64,000 nucleotides of DNA from Stomoxys calcitrans (taxonomy: Eukaryota > Arthropoda > Insecta > Diptera > Muscidae). The notes below the pieces were generated by a model that was not told the DNA's origin, searched no databases, and saw only the letters and a list, made by a program, of their open reading frames with translations. The translations under genes were made by a program, and so were the position numbers. Numbering within the stretch: position 1 is the stretch's first letter; the number at the start of each line of letters is the position of its first letter. This document shows positions 54,695-64,000 of this stretch, piece by piece. The stretch covers positions 191,109,706 to 191,173,705 of the forward strand of contig NC_081554.1 in the NCBI RefSeq assembly GCF_963082655.1, written 5' to 3'.

Positions 54695-56030
54695 TAATTT
54701 GTTTTTACCAAGACATCATAGTCTGCACTAGGCTACCAGAGTCAAAAAGTTTTTTTTTCATGGAATTTCCCATATGTATTGTGAGAGTATGGGCCTGTGT
54801 GTTTTTCCTAAGAATAATATATGTGGTCCAAATGGTAGTTATGCGGATAACTTGTTAACTTAGTGTCTGAGTGTGCCCATGTATGTGAATGCTTTTCAAA
54901 CACCCATACATTAAAAAGTTTGACACCCATGTTTCATTCATTCATTCACACTGTCTAAGGTTTTATTATTCGCAAATATATTTCTTGCTCTCCATTTTCT
55001 TGTTGTTGTTGTTAAAAATATAGCCATTCGAGCGTCATATGTTTTTCAAATGTTTGCCTTTGCACTAACTCACCTCCTACGGAGAGAAGAACAAAAAAAA
55101 TCCCCAATTGGCCGACTGACTGACAGTTAGTTAGTTGTAGGGCCAAGTGTGTTAGCCAGCAACGTTTGTCCTTTTTGTAGATGGCCAAAAGTGTACGGTG
55201 TACATAAGTGTTAGTAGCTTAAGTGGTTTTTCGTATTTCCGTTTCCTTTATTTGTTCTCGCTCTTATTCGGCGCTTGTATATTTTAAGGCTTTGTAGGGG
55301 AGGGATTGGGAGGGCTTTCTTCCTCCATTGGACATCACATGTTTGCTCTCATATTTATCCTCAGTGCAAATAGCTATAAAATATTGGTGCGGCCTTTCAA
55401 CGTTTAATAATTTATTTCATCTGCATTCTGTCGTAAATTGTGGACCGCCTGACTTTTGGTTGTTGCTCCCGGTAGTAGGGTGACACCAGAGAACCTCAAA
55501 CAACAACACCAACACGAACACCAGCAACAGCACCAACATCAAAAGCAAATGGAGAACATTTTCACCAAAACCACAAGTCCTTGTGGCTTTGGCTCCTAAG
55601 GGAAATTGAAAAGTAGTGTTAGCTGCATAAATAATTGATGACTATTTGTGAAATAATTTATTTTAACTTTCTTCTTCATCCTTCTCCTCCCTCTCATTGC
55701 AGGTAATGTACTTTGATACTAATGTAAGTAGAAATATATGCATGTTACTAACATATATATGCGAATATGTTGCTATTGAGCATATTTTCTGGTAGGAAAA
55801 TTTCAGTTGCAGGAAAACCCATTTGAAATGTGTACTTGTATTAAAGAGGTTACTTAAAGCCCCGAGGTTTCTAAACGACTTGCTTTAAAGGTAACAAAAC
55901 TTTGGCGGTGGTTATTACATTTCTAAATCAACCGAATTTCGTGAGAGTATGAGGATTTCACCTAGTTGTAGGTACAACGGGTGTCTCCCGAATATTGATT
56001 TTAAAGGAACGATTCCGAAACAATGTGCAA
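54695..56030. other. Single-copy island holding a strong ratchet-like splice site
   Basis: No transposon signature is visible across about 1.3 kb, unusual for this window. It includes an A/C-rich CAACACCAACACGAACACC stretch (55500-55550) and the candidate splice site at 55703. Confidence 0.5.
55650..55735 (+). promoter_or_regulatory. Candidate recursive-splice (ratchet) site / 21-nt microexon
   Basis: A pyrimidine tract of nearly 40 nt (from TTAACTTTCTTCTTC to CCTCCCTCTCATTGCAG) ends at 55702. It is followed immediately by GTAATG, and 21 nt later by the strong donor GTAAGTA (GT at 55724-55725). A TTTTAAC branch-point-like word lies about 35-40 nt upstream. The 21-nt interval (7 codons, no in-frame stop in one frame) could be a microexon. 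With an immediate GT after CAG it also fits a zero-length ratchet exon. Sequence inference only. Confidence 0.55.
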
Positions 56031-56033
56031 TTG

Positions 56034-57540
56034 AACAAGTAAAACGGCGTCAAGTTTGGCCGGGCCGAACTTTGGATACCCACCACCTCGGGTATATATG
56101 TAAAATACCTTTAGTCAAAATCCGGTAAAAAATGCATACATTTTGCCCCATAGAAGCTATATCGAAATATGTTCCGATTTGCACCAAATACTAATAAGTA
56201 CAAGTCATTGTTCAATTCTATAGCAAAAACTAAATATTGGTCTTTTTAGTAGCTATATCTAAAAATATAATGAAACGATCTGAACCATATACGACAGGGA
56301 TGTCGAAAAGCCTAACATAAGCCTTTGTGTCAAATTTCAGTGAAATCGGATTATAAATGCGCCTTTTATGGGGCCAAGACTTTAAATCGAGATATCAGTC
56401 TATATGGCAGTTATATCCAAATCTTGACCGATTTGGGCCAAGTTACTTACTTAACTTACTTAACTCACTGTCCCAAATTTCGACGACATCGGACATTAAA
56501 TGCGCCTTTTAAGGGCCCAAAACCTTAAATCGAGCGATCGGTCTATATGGCAGCTATATTCAAATCTGGACCGATCTAGGCCAGATTTAAGAATGATGTC
56601 AAAGGGCCTAACAAAACTCACTGTCCCAAATTTCGGCGAGATTGGACAATAAATGCTCTTTTTAAGGGCACAAAACCTTAACTCAAATTTTAGCGAAATC
56701 GGGTAATAAATGTGGCTTTTATTGGCATAAGACCCTAAATCGGCGGATTGATCTATATGGGGGCTATATCAAGATATAGTCCGATGTAGCCCATCTTCGA
56801 ACTTAACCTTCTTAAGGACAAAAAACGATTCTTTGCAAATTTTCAGCGGCTCCCAGGAGCTTAAGAAAGGAAATCGGGAGATCGGTTAATATAAAAGCTA
56901 TGGACTGATTTAGACCGTACTTGGCAAATTTATTGGAAGTCATAACAAAACACCAAATGCAAAATTTCAGCCAAATCGGACAAAAATGGCGGCTTGTAAG
57001 GCTCAAGAAATCAAATCGGGAGATCGGTTTATATGGGAGCTATATCAGGTCATAAACCGATTAAGACCGTACTTGATACAGCATTTGAAAGTCATAACAG
57101 AAAACTGCGGGCAAAAATCAGCCAAATCTGACATAATTTGCGGCTTGTAAGGTTCAAGAAATAAAATCGGGAAATCGGTCTATAAGGGAGCTATATCAGG
57201 TTATAAACCGATTTGGATCGAAGTCACAACTGAACACTATGTGCAAAATTTCAGCCAAATCGGATCAATATTGGGCTTCTAGAGGCTCAAGAAGTCAAAT
57301 CGGGAGATCGGTTTATATGGGAGCTATAACTAAATCTGATCCGATATGGCCCATTTGCAATCCCCAATGACCTACAGCAATATAAAGTATCTGTACAAAA
57401 TTTCAAGCGATTAGCTTCATACATTCGACCGCTATCGCGATTTTGACAGAAGGACGGAGGGATGGACATGGCTAGATCGACTCAGAATGTCGACACGACC
57501 CAGAATATATATAAATTTTCTCCAATGTCTTAGAAAAGGA
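56034..57540 (-). mobile_element. DINE-like elements, reversed, two subtypes joined
   Basis: Starts AACAAGTAAAACGGCGTC, GTTTGGCCGGGCCGAAC, TTTGGATACCCACCACC. The first part (to about 56825) has AACTCACTGTCCCAAATTTC units like 34462-35235. From 56830 units change to CCAAATCGGACAAAAATGGC, CAAGAAATCAAATCGGGAG, GGTTTATATGGGAGCTATA. They run to the GACAGAAGGACGGAGGGATG and TAGATCGACTCAGAATG end. It is a chimera of two related elements. Confidence 0.8.
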
Positions 57541-57764
57541 GAAGGATCGCTCTAAAATCCTTGGCTGCACCATTTTAACCCCCCTCCAAGATTGATGCAC
57601 ATAAACAAATTCTGTACAAACAGTCAACAGCACAATAAATCTTCCCAAAAGGCACTAGTAGGCCTCCTGTATCATTTTCGAGTAACTGCTGTCCGGTCCA
57701 AGTGGCTTGTAAAGTCCGAAAAAGTGTAAGGCCCGACGAACACGTATCATAAGTTGTAATATTG

Positions 57765-58090
57765 AAATTTTGCACAAGGACTTATTATTAATGTAGGTCA
57801 TTGGGTTTTTAATTTTTGAGCTCCTAGAGACCTCAATTGGGATAAAATTTGGCACATAGGCTTGCACTTTGACCTTCAACTTCCGTGCAAAGTATTATTC
57901 AAATCAGTCTCAGAACTTATAAAGCGCAAATACAAATTGATTCCTCGATTTGGATTCTTGAGCCCCTAGATACCTTAATTCATCCCTTAATTCATAATTG
58001 GAACAAAGACTTGTGTAATGATTGGCTCGATATGAAACTGGTATAGCCCCCTTTATAAACCCATTTCCGGATTTAAATTGTTTAGCTTGG
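57765..58090 (+). mobile_element. DINE-like internal fragment
   Basis: GAAATTTTGCACAAGGACTT, AATGTAGGTCATTGGG and two decayed units (TGAGCTCCTAGAGACC, TTCTTGAGCCCCTAGATACC). No ends are seen. Confidence 0.55.
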
Positions 58091-58094
58091 ATAT

Positions 58095-59515
58095 ATATTT
58101 ATAAAACATTGTACTACACAATAAATAAAAAGTATTGCATACTTTATGGGGCATATATTGTATCAATATTGTCATATGTTTTGCAACATCAACAGTTATC
58201 ACATCTCAATTTTCCCTAATTAGTTTCTACGCTATAGCTCTAATGAAAGTCAATTTCTTTTTTCAGTGTACTATTTTTCTACTCTACCTCATTTGTCCAA
58301 TTTCACAGTGATTGAAAACGTTTATAAGATTATGAGATAATCACACCAAATTGCTATCGACTTATTTATTGTGCGTATTTTGCCTGCCACCAAAGTCTCG
58401 ACTCCAAACAAACAGACAAACATCTATAAACACAAAATGAATACAAGTTTTAGCAAAGCAAATAATTTGATGAGAAATTATAGTCTACTTTAAGGCTTAG
58501 CTGGGAAATTTCTACACAGACTCATTATTGTTGACAATCATCAATGGGGCCATTCAAAATAAGAAGAAGAAAAGGAATCAACAGACGAGAAAAAATAAAC
58601 GATATTTTCAAAATTGACCACACAGAATGGGGGGACATTCATTTTTCTTTTTGCTATTTTCCAATTTTCCGTGTCGTCTTATAGATCTGTTTCGTTTCCA
58701 TATAGTAGGCATTTCTTCAACTTCGCCCATTGTACTTAGCCCTGTCCCAGGATATTTGAAAGAAATCTCCCAAGGAGCAAACGAGAAAACAATATACCAA
58801 AAGCTAACAGGACAACAATAATGATGTTGATGATAATGGCATTTTCCTTATGGAATTTTTCTTTTTTTTTTCTTTTCTTTTCGCTTTCGTTCTAACTTGC
58901 TATTCTCCTTTGTGGCTAAGTTTCAGCTGTGTGAGAGTACGTGTCACATATACTTAGGCAAATGTAAGGGGGAAAATTTATACCCAAGTACATGGCAAGT
59001 GCCTGAATAAAGGAATACGTGTTCAACAATGTTTATGACTGTATGCGTGCCTGTATTTTATTCATTTATGTAAGTGTGTATGTATTTGAATGTGTGTTTA
59101 TATAAATGTGTTGATGTTTAATACAATCATAAAAACCAAAAAGCACAAACATATACTAGACTATAGAATAAACAAAATGATGTGTAGGAATATCAAATAA
59201 ACAGCAAAAAAAAGTGAAAAAAAAAACGAAAAAAAAAAAACACAACATAAATGTATATTCCTTGGTGTATGCATCATTATTGTGCACACACCAATACACA
59301 GGTACTTACTTTCAAATGTTCCCTAGAATATGTCAACACCAGTGGTGCAATGGACCCGAAAAAATGTTATTAATTAAAATGCCACAAAAATAATTTTTAA
59401 TTTTTCACAAAATTTTGAGAAATATTAAAACTCTATTGAATGTTACCAAAAAAAAAAAAAAAATTATCAAGATTTTTTTTTAAACTTTGGCTGACAATAT
59501 AAATTAAAGAGAAAT
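58095..59515. other. Unique AT-rich stretch, no gene recognised
   Basis: Contains poly(A)-rich sequence at 59205-59242 and 59449-59463 and TGTATGTATTTG-type sequence. The frames are short and motif-free. Confidence 0.45.
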
Positions 59516-59518
59516 TTT

Positions 59519-60640
59519 CATACTGAACAAAAATTAAAAAACAAATCAAAGTATAAAAAATTTCTTTGAAATAATAAATAGAGAGCGGTTTTTATCTAAG
59601 TCAAGAAAAAATATCGAATTTTCATAGAAAATTTAATGAACATCGAATTTTCATAGAAAATTTCATGAACATCGAATTTTTATAGAAAATTTGATGAACA
59701 TCGAATTTTCATAGAAAATTTGATAAACATCGAATTTTCGTAGAAAATTTGATAAACATCGAATTTTCATAGAAAATTTGATAAACATCGAATTTTCATA
59801 GAAAATTTGATAAACATCGAATTTTCATAGAAAATTTGATAAACATCGAATTTTTATAGAAAATTTGATGTTTGATTTTCATACTGAACAAAAATTAAAA
59901 AACAAATCAAAGTATAAAAAATTTCTTTGAAATAATAAATAGAGAGCGGTTTTTATCTAAGTCAAGAAAAAATATCGAATTGTTTAGAAAATTTAATGAA
60001 CATCGAATTTTCATAGAAAATTTCATGAACATCGAATTTTCATAGAAAATTTGATGAACATCGAATTTTCATAGAAAATTTGATGAACATCGCATTTTCA
60101 TAGAAAATTTGATGAACATCGAATTTTCATAGAAAATTTGATGAACTTCGAATTTTCATAGAAAATTTGATGAACATCGAATTTTCATAGAAAATTTGAT
60201 GAACATCGAATTTTCATAGAAAATTTGATGAACATCGAATTTTCATAGAAAATTTGATGAACATCGAATTTTCATAGAAAATTTGATGAACATCGAATTT
60301 TCATAGAAAATTTGATGAACATCGAATTTTCATAGAAAATTCGATGAATATCGAATTTTCATAGAAAATTTGATCAACATCGAATTTTCATAGAGAATTT
60401 GATCAACATCGAATTTTCATAGAAAATTTGATGAACATCGAATTTTCATAGAAAATTCGATGAATAGCGAATTTTCATAGAAAATTTGATCAACATCGAA
60501 TTTTCATAGAAAATTTGATCAACATCGAATTTTCATAGAAAATTTGATGAACATCGAATTTTTTTCATAGAAAACTTGATAATCATCGAATTTTCATGGA
60601 AAATCTGATGAACATCGAATTTCCATGGAAAATCATCAAT
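59519..60640. repeat. 29-bp minisatellite with a 361-bp duplicated leader
   Basis: Two blocks of a 29-bp unit (ACATCGAATTTTCATAG plus AAAATTTGATGA), about 59617-59870 and 59975-60635, roughly 31 units in all. Each unit has the dyad AATTTTC-ATA-GAAAATT. A non-repeat leader of about 100 bp (CATACTGAACAAAAATT, AGAGAGCGGTTTTTATC) precedes each block, at 59519 and 59880, 361 bp apart and virtually identical. So leader plus array start were duplicated recently. Sub-variants (GATAAA, GATGAA, GATCAA) are clustered. Confidence 0.95.
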
Positions 60641-60704
60641 TATTATCATCATTACCCGATATGATTGCATCAACACTAACTTAATTAGTGTAAATTGATA
60701 ACAG

Positions 60705-60903
60705 AATCTATGGGGAAGCAACCGCTTACGCTAGTGCAGCAAAAATGCGCTGGTTTCAGCACTAAGATTTTTTTTCATCGGAATATTCCTCGCATCAGAC
60801 ACAGTTCTTCTTTTCTTACACAACCTCTAAAAAGCATTGCGCTGAATTCAGTGCAAGATACGGCTGTGCCTCTTGGCATTGCCTACGGAAGGCTCACAAA
60901 AAT
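60705..60903 (+). CDS. Possible host coding exon, mitochondrial-presequence-like
   Basis: An open frame runs from an AG acceptor (TTGATAACAG, ends 60704) through ATG at 60710 to a consensus donor GTAAGT (60904). The ACACTAACTTAATTAG stretch offers a branch point, but the pyrimidine tract is poor. The peptide from the ATG is MGKQPLTLVQQKCAGFSTKI, then FFHRNIPRIRHSSSFLTQPL, then KSIALNSVQDTAVPLGIAYG and RLTK, leaving phase 2. The first ~45 residues are rich in Lys, Arg, Ser and aromatic residues with no acidic residue, as in mitochondrial presequences. The GIAYGRLT end weakly recalls the mature start of mitochondrial NAD(P) transhydrogenase (GIPYxxLTVGVPKE). That identity is a guess. It is the only host-exon candidate I can defend. 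Confidence 0.35.
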
Positions 60904-61361
60904 GTAAGTCCTTCTAATTTTATAAAAAGTGTTTGCTGGGACAAACGCCGTTTAAAGCTGTGGTTTCTATGCTTCGACTCAAACCAGATTCACCCAGTAC
61001 ACATCCAGGGTATAAGACCTAAAACCTGTCAACGCTACCAGACGTGATAATTCAGACCAGAACTTCCTGATCCACCAATATGAGCATGGGCCTCAAGCCC
61101 CACTTGCTCTCTACGAGCTTCTGGAATAAATATAGGGCTGCGAACGCCCTCCAAATCATGTTTAGTGTCCAGTCCGGTTTGCTGTCCATAGTTACTGCAA
61201 GAAATGTCGCCAATCGTGATATTTGTAAGATAACCCCAGTTGTAGATTGGGTAGCCTAAAATTCGGAATTTTACCATTTACCTATGAACAGCACTAGGTC
61301 CAACACATTCACACTGACACCACAGCCCATTTCCCATGTAGCAGTGCAACTGAAGGCATCA

Positions 61362-61450
61362 TTTAGGTTAGGTTAGGCTAGGTTGAAAAGAGGGTGCGGA
61401 TATTAATCTGCCCCATGCCTCTATGGACATATGCCTAGGCCAGTAATCTT
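61362..61450 (-). mobile_element. LINE 3' UTR fragment
   Basis: Reverse complement of the 3' UTR at 17390-17465: AGGTTAGGCTAGGTTGAAAA, GGGTGCGGATATTAATC and TATGGACATATGCC. The TTAGGTTAGGTTAGG at its start is the element tail. Confidence 0.7.
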
Positions 61451-61499
61451 CTTATTGTGTGCTCTATGTACATAAAAGTAACCTCAAAAAAGAATATCT

Positions 61500-62860
61500 A
61501 AGTCAGGAATTCTGTGCTACTAACAAAATCTACCCTAGACCAGAAATTCACAATGAGCCAAATCCTGGGAAAGACCCGAGAAGGACAAATTAATACTTAA
61601 TAATCACTTTGTTGACTACAAAGCCGCTTTCAACAGCCCCATATGTTCAAAGGTATTTAAAGCCATGTCTTAGTTTGATATCCCGCAAAATTAATAAGAC
61701 TCTGTAGGACGACACTTGCTGATACGCGTTCCTAAGTAAGAATAGGAAAGAATGTCTCGGAGCCATTTAATTCCAAAAAAGGTTTCAGGCAAGGAGACAG
61801 CCTATCGTGTGATCTATTGAATATCCCGCTGGAGAAGATTATACGAGATGCAGATGTGAATAGATTTGTCACACTAATAACAGAGAATACATGCTACTCG
61901 CCTATGCCGACGACATCGACATCATAGGTCAATCGCCGGAAGTTGTAACTGCAGTCTTTAAAAGAATCGAAAGAGAGTCAGTGAAAATGGGTCTGGCAGT
62001 GAATGGAGATAAGACGAAATGGATGGTTTCAACTCCCAAAATGCCTTATACAACCAAGCAGATAAAAAATGGAGAGAGTTGGGAACCACAACATAGAGAT
62101 AGTCAGCAACTTTATCTACCTCGGCACTGCCGTAACCGAAACGAATGACACCAGTTTTGAGATAAAGCGAAGAATAACACTGGCAAACTGATGCAACTTT
62201 GGTTTAAGTAAACTGTTTAGCAAAAAGGGCACCTCTTGAAAGACGAAGATTACACTACACAAAACACTGATACTACCCGTGTTGTTATATGGTTCTGAGA
62301 CATGGGTACTTGTGGATGAGATAAGGCAGTGATTGAAGTATCAGAGAGAAAGATTCTTCGATTCTATCGTCGTTTAACAGCTCGTGGTTCATACGAAGCC
62401 TATATTCTCCATTAACGCAAACTATATGGACCAGTTTGCGTTAATGGAGAATATAGGCGTCGTATGAACCTCGAGCTGTTAAACGACAATAGAATCGAAG
62501 AATCTTTCTCTCAAGTACTCCAAGCACTGCCTCATCTCATCCACAAGTACCGATGCCTCAGAATACATACGTCGTATAAACCACGAGCTGTATGACGGCA
62601 AAAGGATTGATACACGTTTCAAAATTCAACCGCTGCGTTGGATAGGTCATGTCAGAATGGATGAAGAAGCTCCTCCAAAGAAGACTTTTGAAGGCAAACA
62701 CGGTGGTATACGCAAACCGGGACGACCAAAAGTCCGATGGAAAGATCGAAACTTGGTGTCAGAGATTATAAAATGAGCGCAGAAGATCGAGGCGCTTGGA
62801 ATGCTATTCTACGTTATGATAGTGGAACAAATGGAACAAATTCAATGTTGCCATATTGAC
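61500..62860 (+). pseudogene. Non-LTR retrotransposon reverse transcriptase and C-terminus
   Basis: Plus-strand order: FVDYKAAFNSPICSKVFKAM, FDIPQ, GFRQGDSLSCDLLN, PLEKIIRDADVN, then LLAYADDIDIIGQSPEVVTA with the catalytic YADD, LAVNGDKTKWMVST, IKRRITLAN, KITLHKTLILPVLLYGSETW-like, then NHELYDGKRIDTRF, LRWIGHVRMDEEAPPKKTF and RKPGRPKVRWKD. This is palm, thumb and C-terminus of an insect LINE. Stops and frameshifts occur throughout. Positions 62293-62563 are a snap-back inversion. Related fragments: 36186-36520 and 32690-33140. Confidence 0.85.
62293..62563. repeat. Inverted duplication within LINE, 131-bp arms, 9-nt loop
   Basis: Arms 62293-62423 and 62433-62563 are reverse complements at about 90 percent or better by eye. 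The inner 60 bp (GGAGAATATAGGC, TTAACAGCTCG) is nearly perfect. The loop is ATATGGACC. The LINE coding order resumes after the second arm (CGTCGTATAAACCACGAGC), so the inverted copy was inserted without loss of the downstream part. Confidence 0.9.
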
Positions 62861-62894
62861 GTTCCTCTCGATTTAGGAGGAGGCATAAAAGACG

Positions 62895-63505
62895 AAATAA
62901 TTTTTTGATTTCGTTGAAATTGGAACAGTGAGTGATGTAAGACTTTTGGATATCGGTGAATTATATGGATCAGATGGGGCTATATTTCGATATAGCTGCC
63001 ATATATACTGATCTTGCGATATAAGTTTTTGGGCCCATAAAGGCACCTAGTATTAAACGACTTCGCCGTAATTCGGCACCATGAGCTGTGTTAGACTCTC
63101 CGACACCCGAGTTCAGTATGGCAATTCTTATCCAGTTTTGTCATTTTGGTATAACTTTCAACAACTGTGCCAAGTATGGTCTAAATCGGTTCATAACATG
63201 AGGTAGCTGCCATATAAACTGATCTTCCAATTTGACTTTCTGAGCCTCTTTAAGGCGCAATTATTACTCGATTTGCCTGAAATTTTGGAGGTGACCCACT
63301 GACCCACATCGATATTAAAATTTCAAGTGGCTAGCTGTGTTCGGGCGTTCGACCGCTATTGTGATTTCGACAGACGGACGGACATGGCTAGATGGACTCA
63401 GAACGTCAAGACGATCAAGAATATATCTATTTTATGGGGTCCTAGACGAATATTTCGAGGTTTTACAAACGAAATGACAAGATAAGTATACCCCCTAGTA
63501 TAAAA
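62895..63505 (-). mobile_element. DINE-like element, 5' landmarks reversed
   Basis: Units with ACAGTGAGTGATGTAAGAC, TATAGCTGCCATATATACTG, CAACTGTGCCAAGTATGG and TGAGCCTCTTTAAGGCGC. GACAGACGGACGGACATGG, ACGATCAAGAATATATC and ACAAACGAAATGACAAG then form the reversed 5' end. It abuts the LINE at its left. Confidence 0.75.
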
Positions 63506-63509
63506 CCTC

Positions 63510-64000
63510 CCTCTATGCCAAATTTTCAGATAAAATAAATTTTTGTTAAACTTTTAGTCACTGTCCAAAACACATATTCACCCCCTTGGCTACTCATACT
63601 CACCCATGGCACTCAAATACCCATACGTACTCATAAGTATTTTTCTTCGCTCTTCATTACATCGTTACACATGCAAATGTATTCTGAAAATGTACCCAAA
63701 AAAAAGGCACAAAAAAAGACGGCTTCGTTGTCGTGTCGTCGAAATACTTCAGAAAATGAATTTAAAAAACAAAAATACAATTCTTCAACACCAAAAATTA
63801 TTTAAATGAAATGATTGTAAATTTCGCTCAGCATCCCTCATCATACACATGCAAAGGGCAAACGAAAAAAAAGGCCAAAATGAAGCCTGAAAAAAAGTGA
63901 CAGCAATTTGAAATGAAATACAAGGGCACATCGTTGTCGGTTGGTACGTGAAAGTTATTTGAATTTAAAAAGATATGCCAAAAAGTAAGAGAAATTTCTT
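63510..64000. other. Unique AT-rich stretch to the window end
   Basis: No repeat or gene is recognised. A Lys/Arg-rich 67-codon frame (63606-63809) shows no domain. Confidence 0.4.

Overview
The window looks like non-coding chromosomal DNA of a calyptrate (muscid) fly; the mix of repeat families resembles a stable-fly (Stomoxys) or house-fly type genome. That assignment rests on remembered repeat signatures, not a search. The evidence is: AT-rich sequence; many DINE-1/INE-1-like elements (start TATACCCACCACC, core ATATATTCTTGAT, GTCCGTCTGTC run, and an end with a GGCC-centred hairpin followed by TTTTACTTGTTTT); mariner-type MITEs with AAAGTAATTGCGG ends; and several dead non-LTR retrotransposons. 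No complete protein-coding gene, rRNA or convincing tRNA gene is present. Nearly all open frames are repeat shadows: the DINE internal unit is 153 bp (51 codons), so frames stay open across it.

Layout. 1-780 holds a LINE scrap and two head-to-head SINE copies. 2.2-6.4 kb holds DINE elements and a scrambled LINE endonuclease/RNase H piece. 6.5-13 kb holds SINEs, a MITE, a second interspersed family (family B) and a (CAA)n-tailed retroelement. 13.5-14.55 kb is a 41-bp satellite. 15.8-19.9 kb is DINE with a SINE, a LINE tail, a transposase remnant and a hAT-type MITE. 21.5-24.8 kb is a nested stack: a DINE carrying a 465-bp (CTGTCYGT)n tract, a foldback Tc1/mariner derivative and a SINE. 26-29 kb is LINE debris. 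30-36.9 kb is DINE arrays plus LINE debris. 38.3-40 kb is an AT-rich ~673-bp tandem duplication. 41-45 kb holds LINE RNase H and a GC-rich block with strong hairpins. 46.5-51.3 kb is DINE arrays. 51.37-53.04 kb is a 31-bp palindromic minisatellite. 56-58 kb is DINE. 59.5-60.64 kb is a 29-bp minisatellite. 61.5-62.86 kb is a LINE reverse transcriptase with a 131-bp snap-back inversion. 62.9-63.5 kb is DINE.

The most interesting host signals are small and lie in the few single-copy islands. On the plus strand two very strong polypyrimidine-CAG acceptors are followed directly by a GT donor (junctions 19250|19251 and 55702|55703), each with a second donor 59 or 21 nt downstream. This is the layout of recursive-splicing ratchet points in very long fly introns. 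A weaker one at 37574|37575 lies almost exactly midway. One possible coding exon (60705-60903, plus) ends at a perfect GTAAGT donor and encodes a mitochondrial-presequence-like peptide. A single giant plus-strand intron filled with transposable elements would explain the window, but this is inference.

Other notable results: a tRNA-derived SINE family of about 11 pieces with A and B boxes and target-site duplications; a 182-bp hAT-like MITE with a perfect 8-bp duplication; and three minisatellites sharing a TTTYC-spacer-GRAAA dyad core.
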